In this document: one piece after another, positions 1-11,180 of the stretch
Position numbering within the stretch: position 1 is the stretch's first letter
Layout: every line of letters starts with the position of its first letter
Source of the DNA: Adiantum capillus-veneris
Lineage: Eukaryota; Streptophyta; Polypodiopsida; Polypodiales; Pteridaceae
Direction of reading: 5' to 3'
DNA: 64,000 nucleotides
Assembly (NCBI GenBank): GCA_014529385.2
Contig: JABFUD020000355.1
Location: forward strand, 29,008-93,007
The notes under the pieces: generated by a model
Database searches by the model: none
What the model was told of the DNA's origin: nothing
The model's input: only the letters and a program-made list of their open reading frames with translations
Made by a program: the position numbers and the translations under genes

Positions 1-96
1 GAGACTTGCAGTCCTTAATCGCCTGCGTATTGATGTAAACCAATTTTTTAACCTGTAGCCTATGAAAGCATCAGAATCCCCAGTCCAAAAGAGAGC
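1..96 (-). pseudogene. Mirror copy of the PHS1-like exon 1, cut by the window start
   Basis: This is the reverse complement of 57367-57462. It encodes the same stretch as the start of the PHS1-like exon on the right, including the residues matching the Arabidopsis segment around GPAYRFTQW. Only the 5' half of the exon is present because the window begins here. If the palindrome continues outside the window this would be a second gene copy. If the palindrome is an assembly fold-back, this copy does not exist. Confidence 0.7.
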
Positions 97-1273
97 CTGC
101 CACATCAACAGGTAATGTCATCGCCATGTGTTCTTCAAACATAACCAAAAAAAGGCAACGATGATTGTAAAGAAATCAATTATCCAGTGGAATCTCCCCC
201 CAAACTAGAACACATGCACGCATGTGCACGCACGCACACTTTCTCTTGGTGACCAAGTTTGAATTGATTAAAATTACGTACAAGTTAAAGCCACTCTAAA
301 CTGGTGGCCATGTACAATCATGAAAGACCTCAAACTGCTGGAGTGGAACATCCCCCACATGCAGACAATCACAGAGAGACTGAAGCAGCTGGGTACAAAA
401 GTATGGGTAGTGCAAACCAAAAGAATTGCTGCCGTGACAAAATGCCAGCTGAAGACGATTTCGCATCTGATAAATAGTCTAAATCCCAAGACTGCATGCA
501 CGTGCAAAAATATGCAATACTTGGTAAAGTTGGGTTCCATTGGCCAAAATGCCAGAAAAATCTTCCAAAGTTGATGCGAAGGAAACCTAACTTTATGAAA
601 AAAATCCTGAGCATGAGGACAACACCACATATGTGATACAGCCTCATAGCAATGGCAGCAACAGCAACACATAAGTAGAAGCAATCAGCCGGCGTGCCAA
701 AAGGGTGGGGCCCCAGCAAAGTGTGCACCTCTGATGCAACATATATATATATACCTTCGTAAGTTCAGAATAGTCTGAACTCACGAATTATAAGAGGGGA
801 TAAAACACTCGTAAAACTACAAAAGCAAGAGACACAAGGGAAAACAGAAAAAAAACACTTTATTTGCTATTAAACAAAACTAGATAAAACAAACCATTAT
901 TTACTTCTTTTTTTAAATTAGAAAAGGCATACACAAAATAAGTTGAGTAGCTTTTAAAAAAACCCTATTCGAGAGGCATTTTGCATTTCCAACTAGTTTG
1001 CAGAGTAATTCTTCACCAACAAATGTGCTTTTGCAAAGCCATGAATAGTCACACACATGCATATTGCACACACAATCACAAGAAAAAACACAACGGTTCC
1101 CCAACTTAACCTCTTTATGCTTCTCTCCACAAAGCTAAAATGAATGCACATGCATACACACTTTCCCTTTTAGCTTAACTTAAATACTAGTGGAAACCCC
1201 AAAGTTACGGAAAAACCACAAAGAACAAGAATACAGCAAGGCATGCTCCTCTCTCATAAAAAAGATACAGAAC
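97..1273. other. Non-coding DNA outside the retroelement block, left copy
   Basis: No convincing gene is visible. The reading frames here (for example 274-684) show no recognisable domain and look incidental. There is a short (AT)n tract near 740-752. Because this DNA directly precedes PHS1-like exon 1, it is probably promoter, 5' leader or intron of that gene. It differs from 56194-57366 by a 4-base indel (left ATTTAAGTTAAGC versus right AATTTAAGC, near 1175 and 56288). Confidence 0.5.
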
Positions 1274-2412
1274 TGTTAGGTGCAGCGGAATGAATGTTTG
1301 CGCTTTGCTCAAGATGAGTGCTCCGAACTGTGCTCAAGGTTCCTTTTGTTCTTATGGAAGGTAGAGCCTTCCGTTCTTAATGAGAGAATGCTATGATCAC
1401 AAACAAAGCCAATGGACACTGTGCGTGCAAGTGTATGAAACTGAGAGATAGAGAGAGAAGAGAGATACGACACCAGAGACGTTGTAAAACCCTCCTCCGA
1501 AGGCCCTACTCTCGTCGGCGAGAGTGGTCTACTATTGATTGCACAAAGTGGTACAATGATGATACATGGAAATTGATGCTACTTGGGACTATGTCAGTGA
1601 CAACGACGGGGACGACAACGACGACTTAAGGGCTGAAATCTGAGGTCTTCTGATTGCTGTCCATAAAAACGCTATGGCTGAAAATCTGGGACTGTTTGGG
1701 ACTGCTGAAAACGCTGGTTTTGGTTGCGTTTTGAGATGCTGAAAATGATGATCTTCTGCAATGTCTAGGGCTGAATCTGCTGCTGTTCATGAATGCTGAA
1801 AACGCTGATACAATGGCTTCACCGAAGGCTGAAAATGAAAACGCTGGCAGATCTTGGTAGGGTTAGTAAAAACGCTGGCATCTGGGACTGTTGGCGATGG
1901 TTGCAAGGCTGAAACGCCAGCTTGGGGGAGGTGTGGGCGATGACAAAAAACGCTAGGCTTAGGGGATGGAAAACGCCAAGGTTGGGGTGCTGCGGGGTTC
2001 TTGCTGAGAGAGAGGGAGTACCTGCTGCCTAGGGCCTTTTGTGCTCCTTGCTCATCCGCCCAAGAGTGCTAGCTTTGGTTTGCTTATATACAAACTTAGC
2101 AAAATTGCCCTACCTACTTTTGTTGGAAAGTCCCTTAAATTAACAAGTGAAAAATGTCAAAAATAGGGAAAATAGGCTACATACACTGAAAAATCCCTTG
2201 ATGGAATCTAATGGATTCTGATGAAAATACCGATGATCATGTTGTGTACAACCAGAGGATATGCATCTACACTAAGCGACTGGGCATGCACGGTCTACGA
2301 ATAGACTCACAAAAGTGTCACATCACTTCTAATCTAGACTGACTGGATTGACTGAACCGTGTTATGTTGTAGCTTGTCCACGGACACATAGTGTTGGATG
2401 TGTCACGTGACA
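1274..2412 (-). repeat. 3' LTR of the gag-protease element, left copy
   Basis: Mirror of 55054-56193, one base shorter. On the minus strand it begins with TGTCACGTGACA, ending here at 2412, and finishes at 1274 with CACCTAACA. Confidence 0.9.
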
Positions 2413-2424
2413 TCCCCTCCTTTT
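2413..2424 (-). promoter_or_regulatory. Polypurine tract, left copy
   Basis: TCCCCTCCTTTT on the plus strand is AAAAGGAGGGGA on the element strand, abutting the 3' LTR. Confidence 0.85.
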
Positions 2425-3168
2425 CAAAGTGAGGTACTGGTACCGAACTGTATGGCGTCGAGGGAGATCGCCAATAGCATCCGGAATCCTGGAAGGGACT
2501 CTTCGCAGGCCCACTCTGATGTGTGGGTCGTGCAGTACTTGAACTTCATAAAGGTCTGCAACGCATGCTTCTTTGGGCCGCGCCGAAAGCGACAAAGTCT
2601 TCTGTGGCTCCTTCAATGCTTCAACTTCGTCTAGAGTCGTGCTTCTTTCTTCTTCAAGAATCTCCATGGCTGAAAATTCCTGAAACCATTTCCAACAAAA
2701 AACCATGAACATACCCATTCCATGTGAAGTGAGTGAAAAAAATCTTGTTTTTCCTCAAAGACTCTGCATGCAATGTAATGAACAAAGAGAGGGAGTGCTA
2801 AACCGTTCACCACATTCACGCAAACAATAAGATCGAATCTTTCTCTTATGATCTAGAGCAAGCAACTGTGGAAATTCACAACGGAAATGCCCATGCTTGG
2901 TGCTCATACTTTCATGTGCTCGTTTGGAAACTGTGTCATGCCAAGGAAGAGACATAGAATGTGACTTCCTTACATACATACTTTTCAGCTTTTCATGAAA
3001 AATCCGCATACATTCGTGCTCATCCACGAGAGAAACATGCTCAACATACAATATGTAATGCCTAAGAAAAGGGATCACATAACGATGCCGACTAAAATAC
3101 AAGAAACGGTCACGAATGAAACATTCGAACAATGCGTGTGTATCAATCATGCGAACACATAATACTTC
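2425..3168 (-). pseudogene. Unrecognised ORF downstream of protease, left copy
   Basis: Mirror of 54298-55041. The frame that is open on the right arm is shifted here by small indels (about 2757 and 2785), giving shorter frames at 2755-3150 and 2362-2718. Confidence 0.55.
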
Positions 3169-4247
3169 CTATGAGGGTTCTTTGGACCTAGGCTCGAGAG
3201 TCAAGATCGATCCTTCGGGATTAATCAAATCTGCAACAAGGTTAGCTTCGCTAGAAAAAGAATCAACTAACACATCATCCTTGTGAACAATCACATCTTC
3301 TTCATGCAACTCATCATGCTTGTGAAAAATCACATCGTGATCATGCAAATCATCATGCTTGTCTTTAACATCCAAATCATCATGCTTATCATTGTCAATC
3401 AAATCATCATGCTGCTCACAATCATGCAAATCCTGTGTGTCATACTTTGGAGAAAAAGAGACTGAGAGAGTCTCCTTCTCCTGAATCCTTTCAATCTTGT
3501 CCTGCATATTAGCAATGAGAGATGGAGAATGAACAATGTCTTCTCCATGAATGACAATGGGAGAATCACTTTTGGCATTGAGAGTGAAAGTGTTAGCCTC
3601 CCAATCAATGAGGGTGTTAGCATCACGAAACCATCGAATGCCCAAAATCATATCACATCCTGAGAGGAGAAACAACAAATCTTCTAGTGAAGGCAGCTTT
3701 TTGAATTGCAAACAACACATCAAGGCACTCCTCCGTGATGAGAGCTTCCATACCGGGAAGGAAACCAAAGACCTCGATAGGAGATCTCTGACTAACTTCG
3801 AGGCGGGCTCTCTCAACAAGAGAGGGACTGATCACATCATACATACTACCTGGGTCAAACAATATGACAAAACGCTGCCCCGACGTACGACCATAACATT
3901 TAATGAGAGAATCATCAATGGGAGGGTCATGAGAAACTTGGGGCACACTCGTGTTATCATTAATTGCATTAACAGAGGAAGTGGGTTCTGTGGATTCTTT
4001 AAATTCATACGATTCAAGCTTAGGACATGTTCTATTTATGTGACCCTTAATGCGACAATGAAAACAACGACCTTCCTTAGAATAAGTGCTTTGCTGTTCC
4101 GACGTGATGTATCCTCCTACAATTCCTTGTGCTACCTTTTTATCTGGAGTAAGCTTAGGTTTAGCAATTGTGTTAGCCTTACCCTTAGATTCATTGGAAG
4201 AATTCTTTTCTGAGAGACTGTTGGAAGATTGGTTAGAAGAGTTACCA
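3169..4247 (-). pseudogene. CCHC knuckle and protease of the gag-protease element, left copy
   Basis: Mirror of 53219-54297, with the same DPG protease motif, the same internal frame change near 3660 and the same stop at the end. The His/Asp-rich repeat lies at about 3266-3432. Confidence 0.8.
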
Positions 4248-5320
4248 TTCTTACCGTTCTGAGGGGTTCTGAGAAGTCTGCGAGGTACTTGTGGAAGTCT
4301 TGTTCTCCTTAGGCTTTCCCTTGTTGTGCTTCATCTCCTGTGCGAGAGCAATCGCTACCGCCTTGTTGAGATCGATTGGATCCAGCACCTCGACATCGTA
4401 CTTGATATACTCGTCTACCAATCCATAAAGGAATGCCTCTTTGCGTTCATCATCCGACTTGCGTAATTGGGTACCTAGCTGTAAAACACGATTAGAAAAG
4501 GACATAACCGGCATACCATTTTGCTTGAGAACGCGCCAATCGTTCTTCAATCGTGCGAGGTACTGAGGTGGCATAACCCGCGCCTTGAGCTTGTCTTGGA
4601 AATCAGCCCAATTGAAAGAAAGGGGCGTGAATTCGTCGGCTTCCTCTAGGTGCGCAGCTAGCTGTGCCTCTTGCCACGCGTGTAACTAATTGATGGCATC
4701 ACCGGCAAGGTACATAGCTGCCGTTAAAACTTTGCATTTTCCGATCTTCTTAGTTGTCGCAAAATAAGCATTAAATTGATGCAACCAAGAATGAATAATC
4801 ATAGCATCCATCTTACCATCATACTTACTGAAAGTCAACTTCTCTGTGACTGGATGGTTGGAATCCGCATCTGGCTTGCGCCACTTGATGAACTCCCACG
4901 ATCCTTGGGTGGTTCGGATTTCGAGGCTAGCACTTGTCGAAGGAATTCTTGAGTGCGTAGCTCTCTTTGAGCTTCACGCTCTGCCTCCCTTTCTGCTTTT
5001 CGTTCATTTCATTCATCGCGCTCGCGTTCGAAAGCAAGGCGATTTGTTTCTTGTTGTGCCAACGCAACTCGATTCGCTTCTTGTTGTTGTATTGCATTTC
5101 TTTCATTGCGTTCCAAAGTAATGCGAGTCGCTTCTTGTTGTGCAAGCATCATGTCCATCATTGACTTGACCATCATCTCCATAGGAGTTAGTACAACTCG
5201 TGGCGTAGATGGCGAAGGGGGAGGGTCGGAAAAATCTCTTGGTGGGAAAAATCCTTCGTCACCTCTCTCATGCTCATCACCTGTATGCGAAGTATTCATT
5301 CCGCTTCGGGTGATGACCAT
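4248..5320 (-). pseudogene. gag of the gag-protease element, left copy
   Basis: Mirror of 52146-53218 with the same frame breaks. The Gln/Asn-rich N-terminal frame (5009-5320) and the capsid C-terminal frame (4251-4574) translate identically to the right copy. Confidence 0.8.
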
Positions 5321-5736
5321 GCACTATGATCTTTGGTTCTTAAGTTCACGAGGAACTTGGGTTCTTGAGGTTCTTGAGGTTCTTGAGGGTCTTGAGGTTT
5401 ACTTTCGCTTGCAAACCGTGTTTGAGAAGGATCTTCTGTTCACCCGAGTTCTACTCCTTCCCGCGGGCGCACCCCTTGGTGGCCTTGCGCTCACACCAAG
5501 GTTTCTTTTTCCCACCTCACATCGATTGGCCAGCCGCTAAGTGCACGGTCCGCTCTCAATGAGTGAAAAGAGACACAAGGGGAGGCTGGACAAGCCCTTC
5601 TTTCCTGGGATTCCTGTCACTCTTCAAAAACACGATTAAGAATCGACACGCCCAAGCGAACTTTGGTTCGTGCAACCGCAACAAGCAAAAAAATTTCTTG
5701 TGGTTCTTTCCTTGAGTGATACAGAACACTGCCAAA

Positions 5737-5748
5737 GCTCTGATACCA
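5737..5748 (-). promoter_or_regulatory. Primer-binding site, left copy
   Basis: GCTCTGATACCA on the plus strand is the complement of TGGTATCAGAGC, one base from the LTR end at 5750. Confidence 0.88.
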
Positions 5749-5749
5749 A

Positions 5750-6886
5750 TGTAAGGTGTAGCGGAATGAATGTTTGCGCTTTGCTCAAGATGAGTGCTCC
5801 GAACTGTGCTCAAGGTTCCTTTTGTTCTTATGGAAGGTAGAGCCTTCCGTTCTTAATGAGAGAATGCTATGATCACAAACAAAGTGAATAGACACTGTGC
5901 GTGCAAGTGTATGAGACTGAGAGATAGAGAGAGAAGAGAGATACGACACCAGAGACGTAAAACCCTCCTCCGAAGGCCCCACTCTCGTCGGTGAGAGTGG
6001 TCTACTATTGATTGCACAAAGTGGTACAATGATGATGCATGGAAACTGATGCAACTTGGGACTATGTCGGTGACAACGATGGGGACGACGACGACTTAAG
6101 GGCTGAAATCTGCGGTCTTCTAATTACTGTCCATAAAAACGCTATGGCTGAAAATCTGGGACTGTTTGGGACTGCTGAAAACACTGGTTTTGGGTGCGTT
6201 TTGAGATGCTGAAAATGATGATCTTCTGCAATGTCTAGGGCTGAATCTGCTGCTGTTCATGAATGCTGAAAACGCTGGTACAATGGCTTCACCGAAGGCT
6301 GAAAATGGAAACGCTGGCAGATCTTGGTAGCGTTAGTAAACACGCTGGGTGTTTGGGACTGTTGGCAATGGTTGCAAGGCTGAAAACGCCAGCTTGGGGG
6401 AGGTGTGGGCGATGACCAAAAACGCTAGACTTAGGAGATGGAAAACGCCAAGGTTGGGGGTGCTACGGGGTTCTTGCTGAGAGAGAGGGAGTACCTGCTG
6501 CCTGGGGCCTGTTGTGCTCCTTGCTCATCTGCCCAAGAGTGCTAGCTTTGGTTTGCTTATACACAAACTTAGCAAAATTGCCCTACCTACTTTTGTTGGA
6601 AAGTCACTTAAATTAATAAGTGAAAAATGTCAAAAATAGGAAAAATAGGCTAAATGCACTGGAAAAATCCCTTGATGGAATCTGATGGATTCTGATGGGA
6701 ATACCGATGATCATGCTGTGTGCAACGAGAGGATATGCATCTACACTAAGTGACTGGGCATGCACGGTCTACGAATAGACTCACAAAAGTGCCATATCAC
6801 TTCTAATCTAGACTGACTGGATTGACTAAACCCTGTTATGTTGTAGCTTGTCCACGGACACATAGGGTTGGATGTGTCACGTGACA
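5750..6886 (-). repeat. 5' LTR of the gag-protease element, left copy
   Basis: Mirror of 50580-51716 with the same length of 1137 bp. The terminal words TGTCACGTGACA and CACCTTACA are intact. Confidence 0.9.
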
Positions 6887-7397
6887 AGAATAGAGCCAAT
6901 AACCTAAGAACGAAAGATGTATAGTTCCAAAATGCAATGTGCAACATCTCCCACTTCCACAGGCTATTCCACAGCACTCTACCCAACAAGCTAATGCGCT
7001 TTTTAAGTTGGTTAACATCGACCTTTGCAGGCCTATGCATACTTCATCCCTTAGGCGGAGCTCTATTGGTAGTTGATTTTGGCTTTACTTCGGTATACTT
7101 CTTCAGGCACAAGGACGAAGCTTTTGAGATCTTCAAGAATTGGTGGACTCTACTAGAGAAGGAGAGGCAAAGAGGTGTCTGCGAACAAGGAGAATTCACC
7201 TTCAATGCTTTTGTATAGTATTGTGCAGACCATAGCACCCAACATGATCTTGCAAATACTAGGTCACCCTCTAAGAATTGTAATGGAACAAAAGAATAGG
7301 ACTTTGATGGAGATAAACCGAACTATGCTTGAGCATCGGGATTTGCTCGAGTGTTTGTGGACCGAGGCTGTTGCTACAAATGTTCATCCCCTCAATC
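6887..7397 (+). pseudogene. Ty1/copia integrase relic, 5' part, left copy
   Basis: Two adjacent frames carry a decayed copia integrase. In 6937-7218, words such as LGGALLVVDFGFTSVYFFRHKDEAFEIFK and GEFTFNAF correspond to the copia core pattern around the first and second catalytic positions. A frame change near 7180-7220 is followed by EQKNRTLMEINRTML and LWTEAVATNVHPLN, matching the conserved ERKNRTL and WAEAVATAVYLLNR region that includes the third acidic residue area. The 5' end abuts the LTR of the gag-protease element. The 3' end is split by solo LTR A within the codons for LNRSP. Confidence 0.8.
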
Positions 7398-9389
7398 TAT
7401 CACAAACGGGAGCACACAGCAATATAAAATACATTCGGATAAATAGGATTTATCACTTATTACTGAAGCCAGAGGATATAGAGAGAAACAGATAAAGAGA
7501 GAGATAGAGAGTGAGAAGATTGACACGATACTGGGGACCAGAAGATGGGTTGGTCCCCCCCCCGTAATAGTATCTTTATTACTGAGGAGAAGTCTATACA
7601 AGCACTTGAACCGAACGTATTACCGCGTTCGTTCTAGAATAAGACTTGATGGTTGCCGGAAGCCTCGGCTTCCAATTCCTAGGGCAAAACCCTATTCCAA
7701 GGAAACTTCCGTTCCTTATTCCAAATCCTTGAGAACCAAGGTTCTCGCCTCTGGATCTCACCTTCCAGACTCAGAGCATGACATCCCTGCAACTGTCTTT
7801 TCCAACTCTGTTTCCAAAGTCCTCTTCCCTCAGAACAACTCTGCTTTCCCGGACACGAAGTACTTACTTGGGAATCCCAACTTCCGGATCACAACTTAAG
7901 AGACTACTTCTCTCCGATCCGTGGATCTACTTCCCAAACTCGGGTACGAAACCCTTGGGCTGATCTGGCTCTAGTTCCTCAGAGCGCTTTTCTCTTGTAG
8001 AGGCTCATGCCTTCCTCTGCTCCTACTCCCTCACGAAGAGGAAGTACACCTGCAATCAAATACTCAAAGATCATAGCATGAAAATCGTTACCTTCAAAGT
8101 CTCGACGCTCAAAACGCAACTCGGTTCTCGAAAAGCAATTCCTCGCAAGAGATCTCTACATAGAAAATCCTCTCTTCCAATCCTACACACAAAAGAGGTG
8201 TGTTCTCGAGTTCCTTCTCGTAAAACAGCCCCGTCTACGACGTTTATGGGCTGAAAACAGAGAAAAACAACAGCTTGTCGTGATGGAAACACGCTCTGTA
8301 GGCACTTCTTCGCGAGAGAACTTGCGCACTGGGTCTTGGCGACATCGGGTACACTTTTGGGGCAGCCATGGGTATCACCGGCAAACGTCTTCTTTGCGGG
8401 TGAACTCTGCAGCAAGATCTCCTTCTTGCAAAACTGATCCTCCCCTCTGAGTGAGGGCATGTGATGCTTTTATAGCTCCTAGCCACGGGCACAAATAGCT
8501 GCTCACGTAGAGATTGCAGCCGTTTTTTTTTTTTCAAAAAAAAAATTCCCTTTTTTTTTGTTGTTCTGTCCGAAAAAGAGAGAGAAAACGTTGGCTGATC
8601 TGTGGCCTTATTTATCAGATGGCTGCCCACTTATTAAATGGGCGGCCGGCGTATTTTAAAAATAGTCTGAATCTGCCCAAAAACTCAATAAAACCTTATA
8701 AGTTAAAAACAATACGTTCACAGCACTTCCCAGGCGTCCCTGGATGCAATCACACACACAGTTGCAATGCAAACATAGACTTCCTCGCGGGAAAGCATCT
8801 GCTTTCCCGAAAAGCAATCCCGCTTTCTCAGAAAGCATCTGTTTTTCCTCAAAGTTTCCTCTGAACCCATCTTCATTCAAGTGCTTGCTTTTCCTTGTGC
8901 ACAATTCCAACACAGTTCGGAATTTCCTCGACTATGGATATCCCCTTTCCGATGCACCTGCCACCCACCTTGTGACGCATCAGGAATACCCATCACCTAG
9001 TCCTTTCCTACCGAACTTACAGTACAGTCTCCTTCACGATGCTCTATGTCACCCATCCTATGACGCATCAAAGATGTCCGTTCCCGGATGGTCGGATACT
9101 TCTTTCCAATGCTCCCTATCACCCATCCGATGTGACGCATCAGAAGTACCCGTTCCTGGTGGCCTTACAGATATTCCCGTTCTCAGTGCTCCCGTCATTA
9201 CTTTGAATGACGCACTAGGAATACTCTGTACTCGGATGTCTCCAGTGAGAAAATCCCTCTCACTTAAAATTCCAATAATTCATTTAGAATTATTTTTCAT
9301 GTTGTTCCAAGCGAGAAAACCCTCTCACTTATAAATCCAATAATTCATTTAGAATTATTTTTCTGTCAGATAAAGCCAATTTAGCAACA
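7398..9389 (-). repeat. Solo LTR A (2.0 kb family), left copy
   Basis: On the minus strand it starts TGTTGCTAAATTGG and ends GTTTGTGATA. It interrupts the copia integrase between 5-base flanks CAATC (7393-7397) and CAACC (9390-9394), a target duplication with one mismatch. A TATA box (CTATAAAAG) lies at 8467-8475, an AATAAA signal follows about 0.9 kb downstream, and a GGGGGGGG run lies nearby. The second copy (LTR B at 21049-23054) is about 90 percent or more similar by eye. No matching internal region is present in the window, so both are solo LTRs formed by LTR-LTR recombination. Confidence 0.85.
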
Positions 9390-9650
9390 CAACCGGTCTC
9401 CTTCAACTTCGTTCCTTCGTCATACTCCATTTGAGATGCACTTTAATAGAAAACCTAATGTCTCTCGGTTTCAACTTTTGGAAACGATGCCTATCCACGT
9501 TCTGAAGAAGCAAAGGGGAAAATTTAATTTGAAGTCTTAACTCTGCTAGAGAAGGACACAGGCAAGCATGTGCGTGCAAAGAAGGGGAGAGGTCACCTCC
9601 TATGCTTTTGTACAGTATCGTACAGAGCATAGCATCCAGCATAAGCTTGT
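9390..9650 (+). pseudogene. Ty1/copia integrase relic, continuation, left copy
   Basis: The copia frame resumes directly after solo LTR A with NRSPSTSFLRHTPFEMHFNRKPNVS, the classic copia segment following the LLNRSP motif, up to about 9537. It is followed by a second, diverged copy of an upstream piece (about 9540-9650, compare 7150-7240), reading GEVTSYAFVQYRTEHSIQHKL in its frame. The relic has therefore also undergone an internal duplication or a second fragment insertion. It then passes into a different element near 9655. Confidence 0.7.
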
Positions 9651-9654
9651 GAAG

Positions 9655-11180
9655 ACTCTAAAATTTCCTTCACGAAAGGATCAAAGAGGTGATATCCTTG
9701 GATTGAAGCAATGTGTTGAGTTTGGATTGAAGATGGTCATTGCAAAAAGGGATACGTTGCTAGTCATGAATCAATTGCTTGGTTTGTGGAATGTTAAGAA
9801 AGACGATTTGAAGAAGTGATTCTATGGCATCAAGAAGATTTTACATGAGTTTGAGAAGATACAGTTTAAGCATGTTACTCGTGAGCAGAATAAAGAAGCT
9901 GATGGGTTGGCTAGGGACAAGTTGGATGCCTTGGTAGCTCTTTCAAAGGTCAAGGAAGCCTTGTATGCAGGACGGGAATCATTACAAGATGTAGAAGTAT
10001 TTCTTGGTAAAGGGCAATGTTCAGAGGACATGTCAAAGATTCGACGTAAGAGAATAGTTGCAAAAGCAAGAAACTACACATTGATAGGTGAGGATCTCAT
10101 GCTTTATGGCAAAGATAGCATTCTGAGAAAAGTGCCCTACAAAGAAGAAATAGGCTTGATTTTGAAGCACTACTTGTCTTTCGTATTTTGAGAGCAGGTT
10201 ATTGTTGGCCCTCTATGATGAGAGATGCTTATTTTTGGTGCAAGTCATGCTATGAATGCCAAGTGTTTGCAAACCAAAAGCTTTTGGCTGAGCCTCAAAA
10301 AGCTAAAATGTCTTTTGATGCATCTGCAAAATGGGGGGTGGATGTTGTAGGTCCATGCCAAGGACCAACAATGGCAAAAATTATATCCTTGTGGCTGTGG
10401 AAGCAAAAGCTGTGAAAGATGTAACAGCAGGAAGAGTAGCCTCTTTTTTGTATGAATAGGTGTGTTGCAGGTTTGGAGCCCCTATGGTTATCATTTTTTA
10501 TCGTGGACCCGGCTTCAAGGAAAACTTGTTGGTGCTCTGATGGAGAAATTGAAAATTCATCATAGGCATTCTTCTCCTTACTACCCACAATGCAATAGGC
10601 TGGTTGAAAACTGCAATGGTCAAATTGTGAAGATGCTATCAAAATATCTAGAGAGCATCCTAAAGAGTGGGACTTGGACTTGGAAGAGTGTTTGTGAGCT
10701 TATAGAACTGCGTATAGAGTGTCAACACAATTCACTCCATATGAGCTTGTTTATGGAAAGAAAGCTCTTATGCCCGTACAAGTGCAGTTGGATGCCTTGA
10801 AGTTGTTGTGCAAAATGCAAGATGCGCATAATGACAAACTGCATGAAAGAATTCTTTCTCTAGAGTTGTTGCAAATGAACAAAGAGAAAGCCAGTGATTA
10901 TTAAATTCAACAAGAAGAGACAAGGATGGAGAAAATTAATAAGAGGCTGCCAAAGAAAGAGATTAAAGAGGGAGATCTGGTGATGAAGCATATATGACTC
11001 TCGCTTGGATTTCACTTTTCAAAAGAAGTTGAGGGACAAATGGTTGGGTCCATACAGAGTGAAGCGTGTATTTTCTAATGGCACATATGAGTTGGAAAAT
11101 TGTCTGGTGAACGCTTGCCCTACAGAATAAATGGTTAGAGATTGAAGAAATACTTTGCAAGGGATGTGGTTCCAGATGCA
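9655..11180 (+). pseudogene. Ty3/gypsy (Tat-like) RNase H and integrase relic, left copy
   Basis: The first part (9655-9950) reads like the extra plant-type RNase H: LGLKQCVEFGLKM, LLVMNQLLG, IQFKHVTREQNKEADGLA. A linker and integrase follow: the zinc-binding half with CKSCYECQ near 10230, the core beginning WGVDVVGPCQG, then GAPMVII with the usual DRG region altered to YRG, then YYPQCNRLVEN with the third acidic residue. FTPYELVYGKKALMPV comes next, and a C-terminal GPY/F-type module (KWLGPYRV, NGTYELE). A second RNase H beside integrase is known from the Tat lineage (Ogre, Retand and others). Many frame changes and stops make it inactive. Confidence 0.8.

Larger units (their letters stand above)
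1274..6886 (-). mobile_element. Complete gag-protease LTR retrotransposon, left copy
   Basis: This is the mirror of 50580-56193 on the minus strand, with 1139 and 1137 bp LTRs and flanks AGAAC and AGAAT. It differs from the right copy in a few places: the downstream ORF is shifted by a missing base near 2785 and a compensating extra A near 2757, and one protease codon reads Thr instead of Pro (ANTLIDW versus ANPLIDW). Confidence 0.9.

Noticed and set aside
274-728. Cys-rich 119-136 residue frames (also 56735-57189)
   Set aside because: The Cys/His content comes from T/G-rich DNA on the antisense side; there is no signal peptide pattern, no spacing of a known family, and overlapping frames in three phases look alike.
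8514-9334. Frames of up to 196 residues within the 2.0 kb LTRs (also 48131-48721, 22636-23049, 34411-34824)
   Set aside because: They lie wholly inside solo LTRs, show no domain and lie antisense to the LTR transcription signals.
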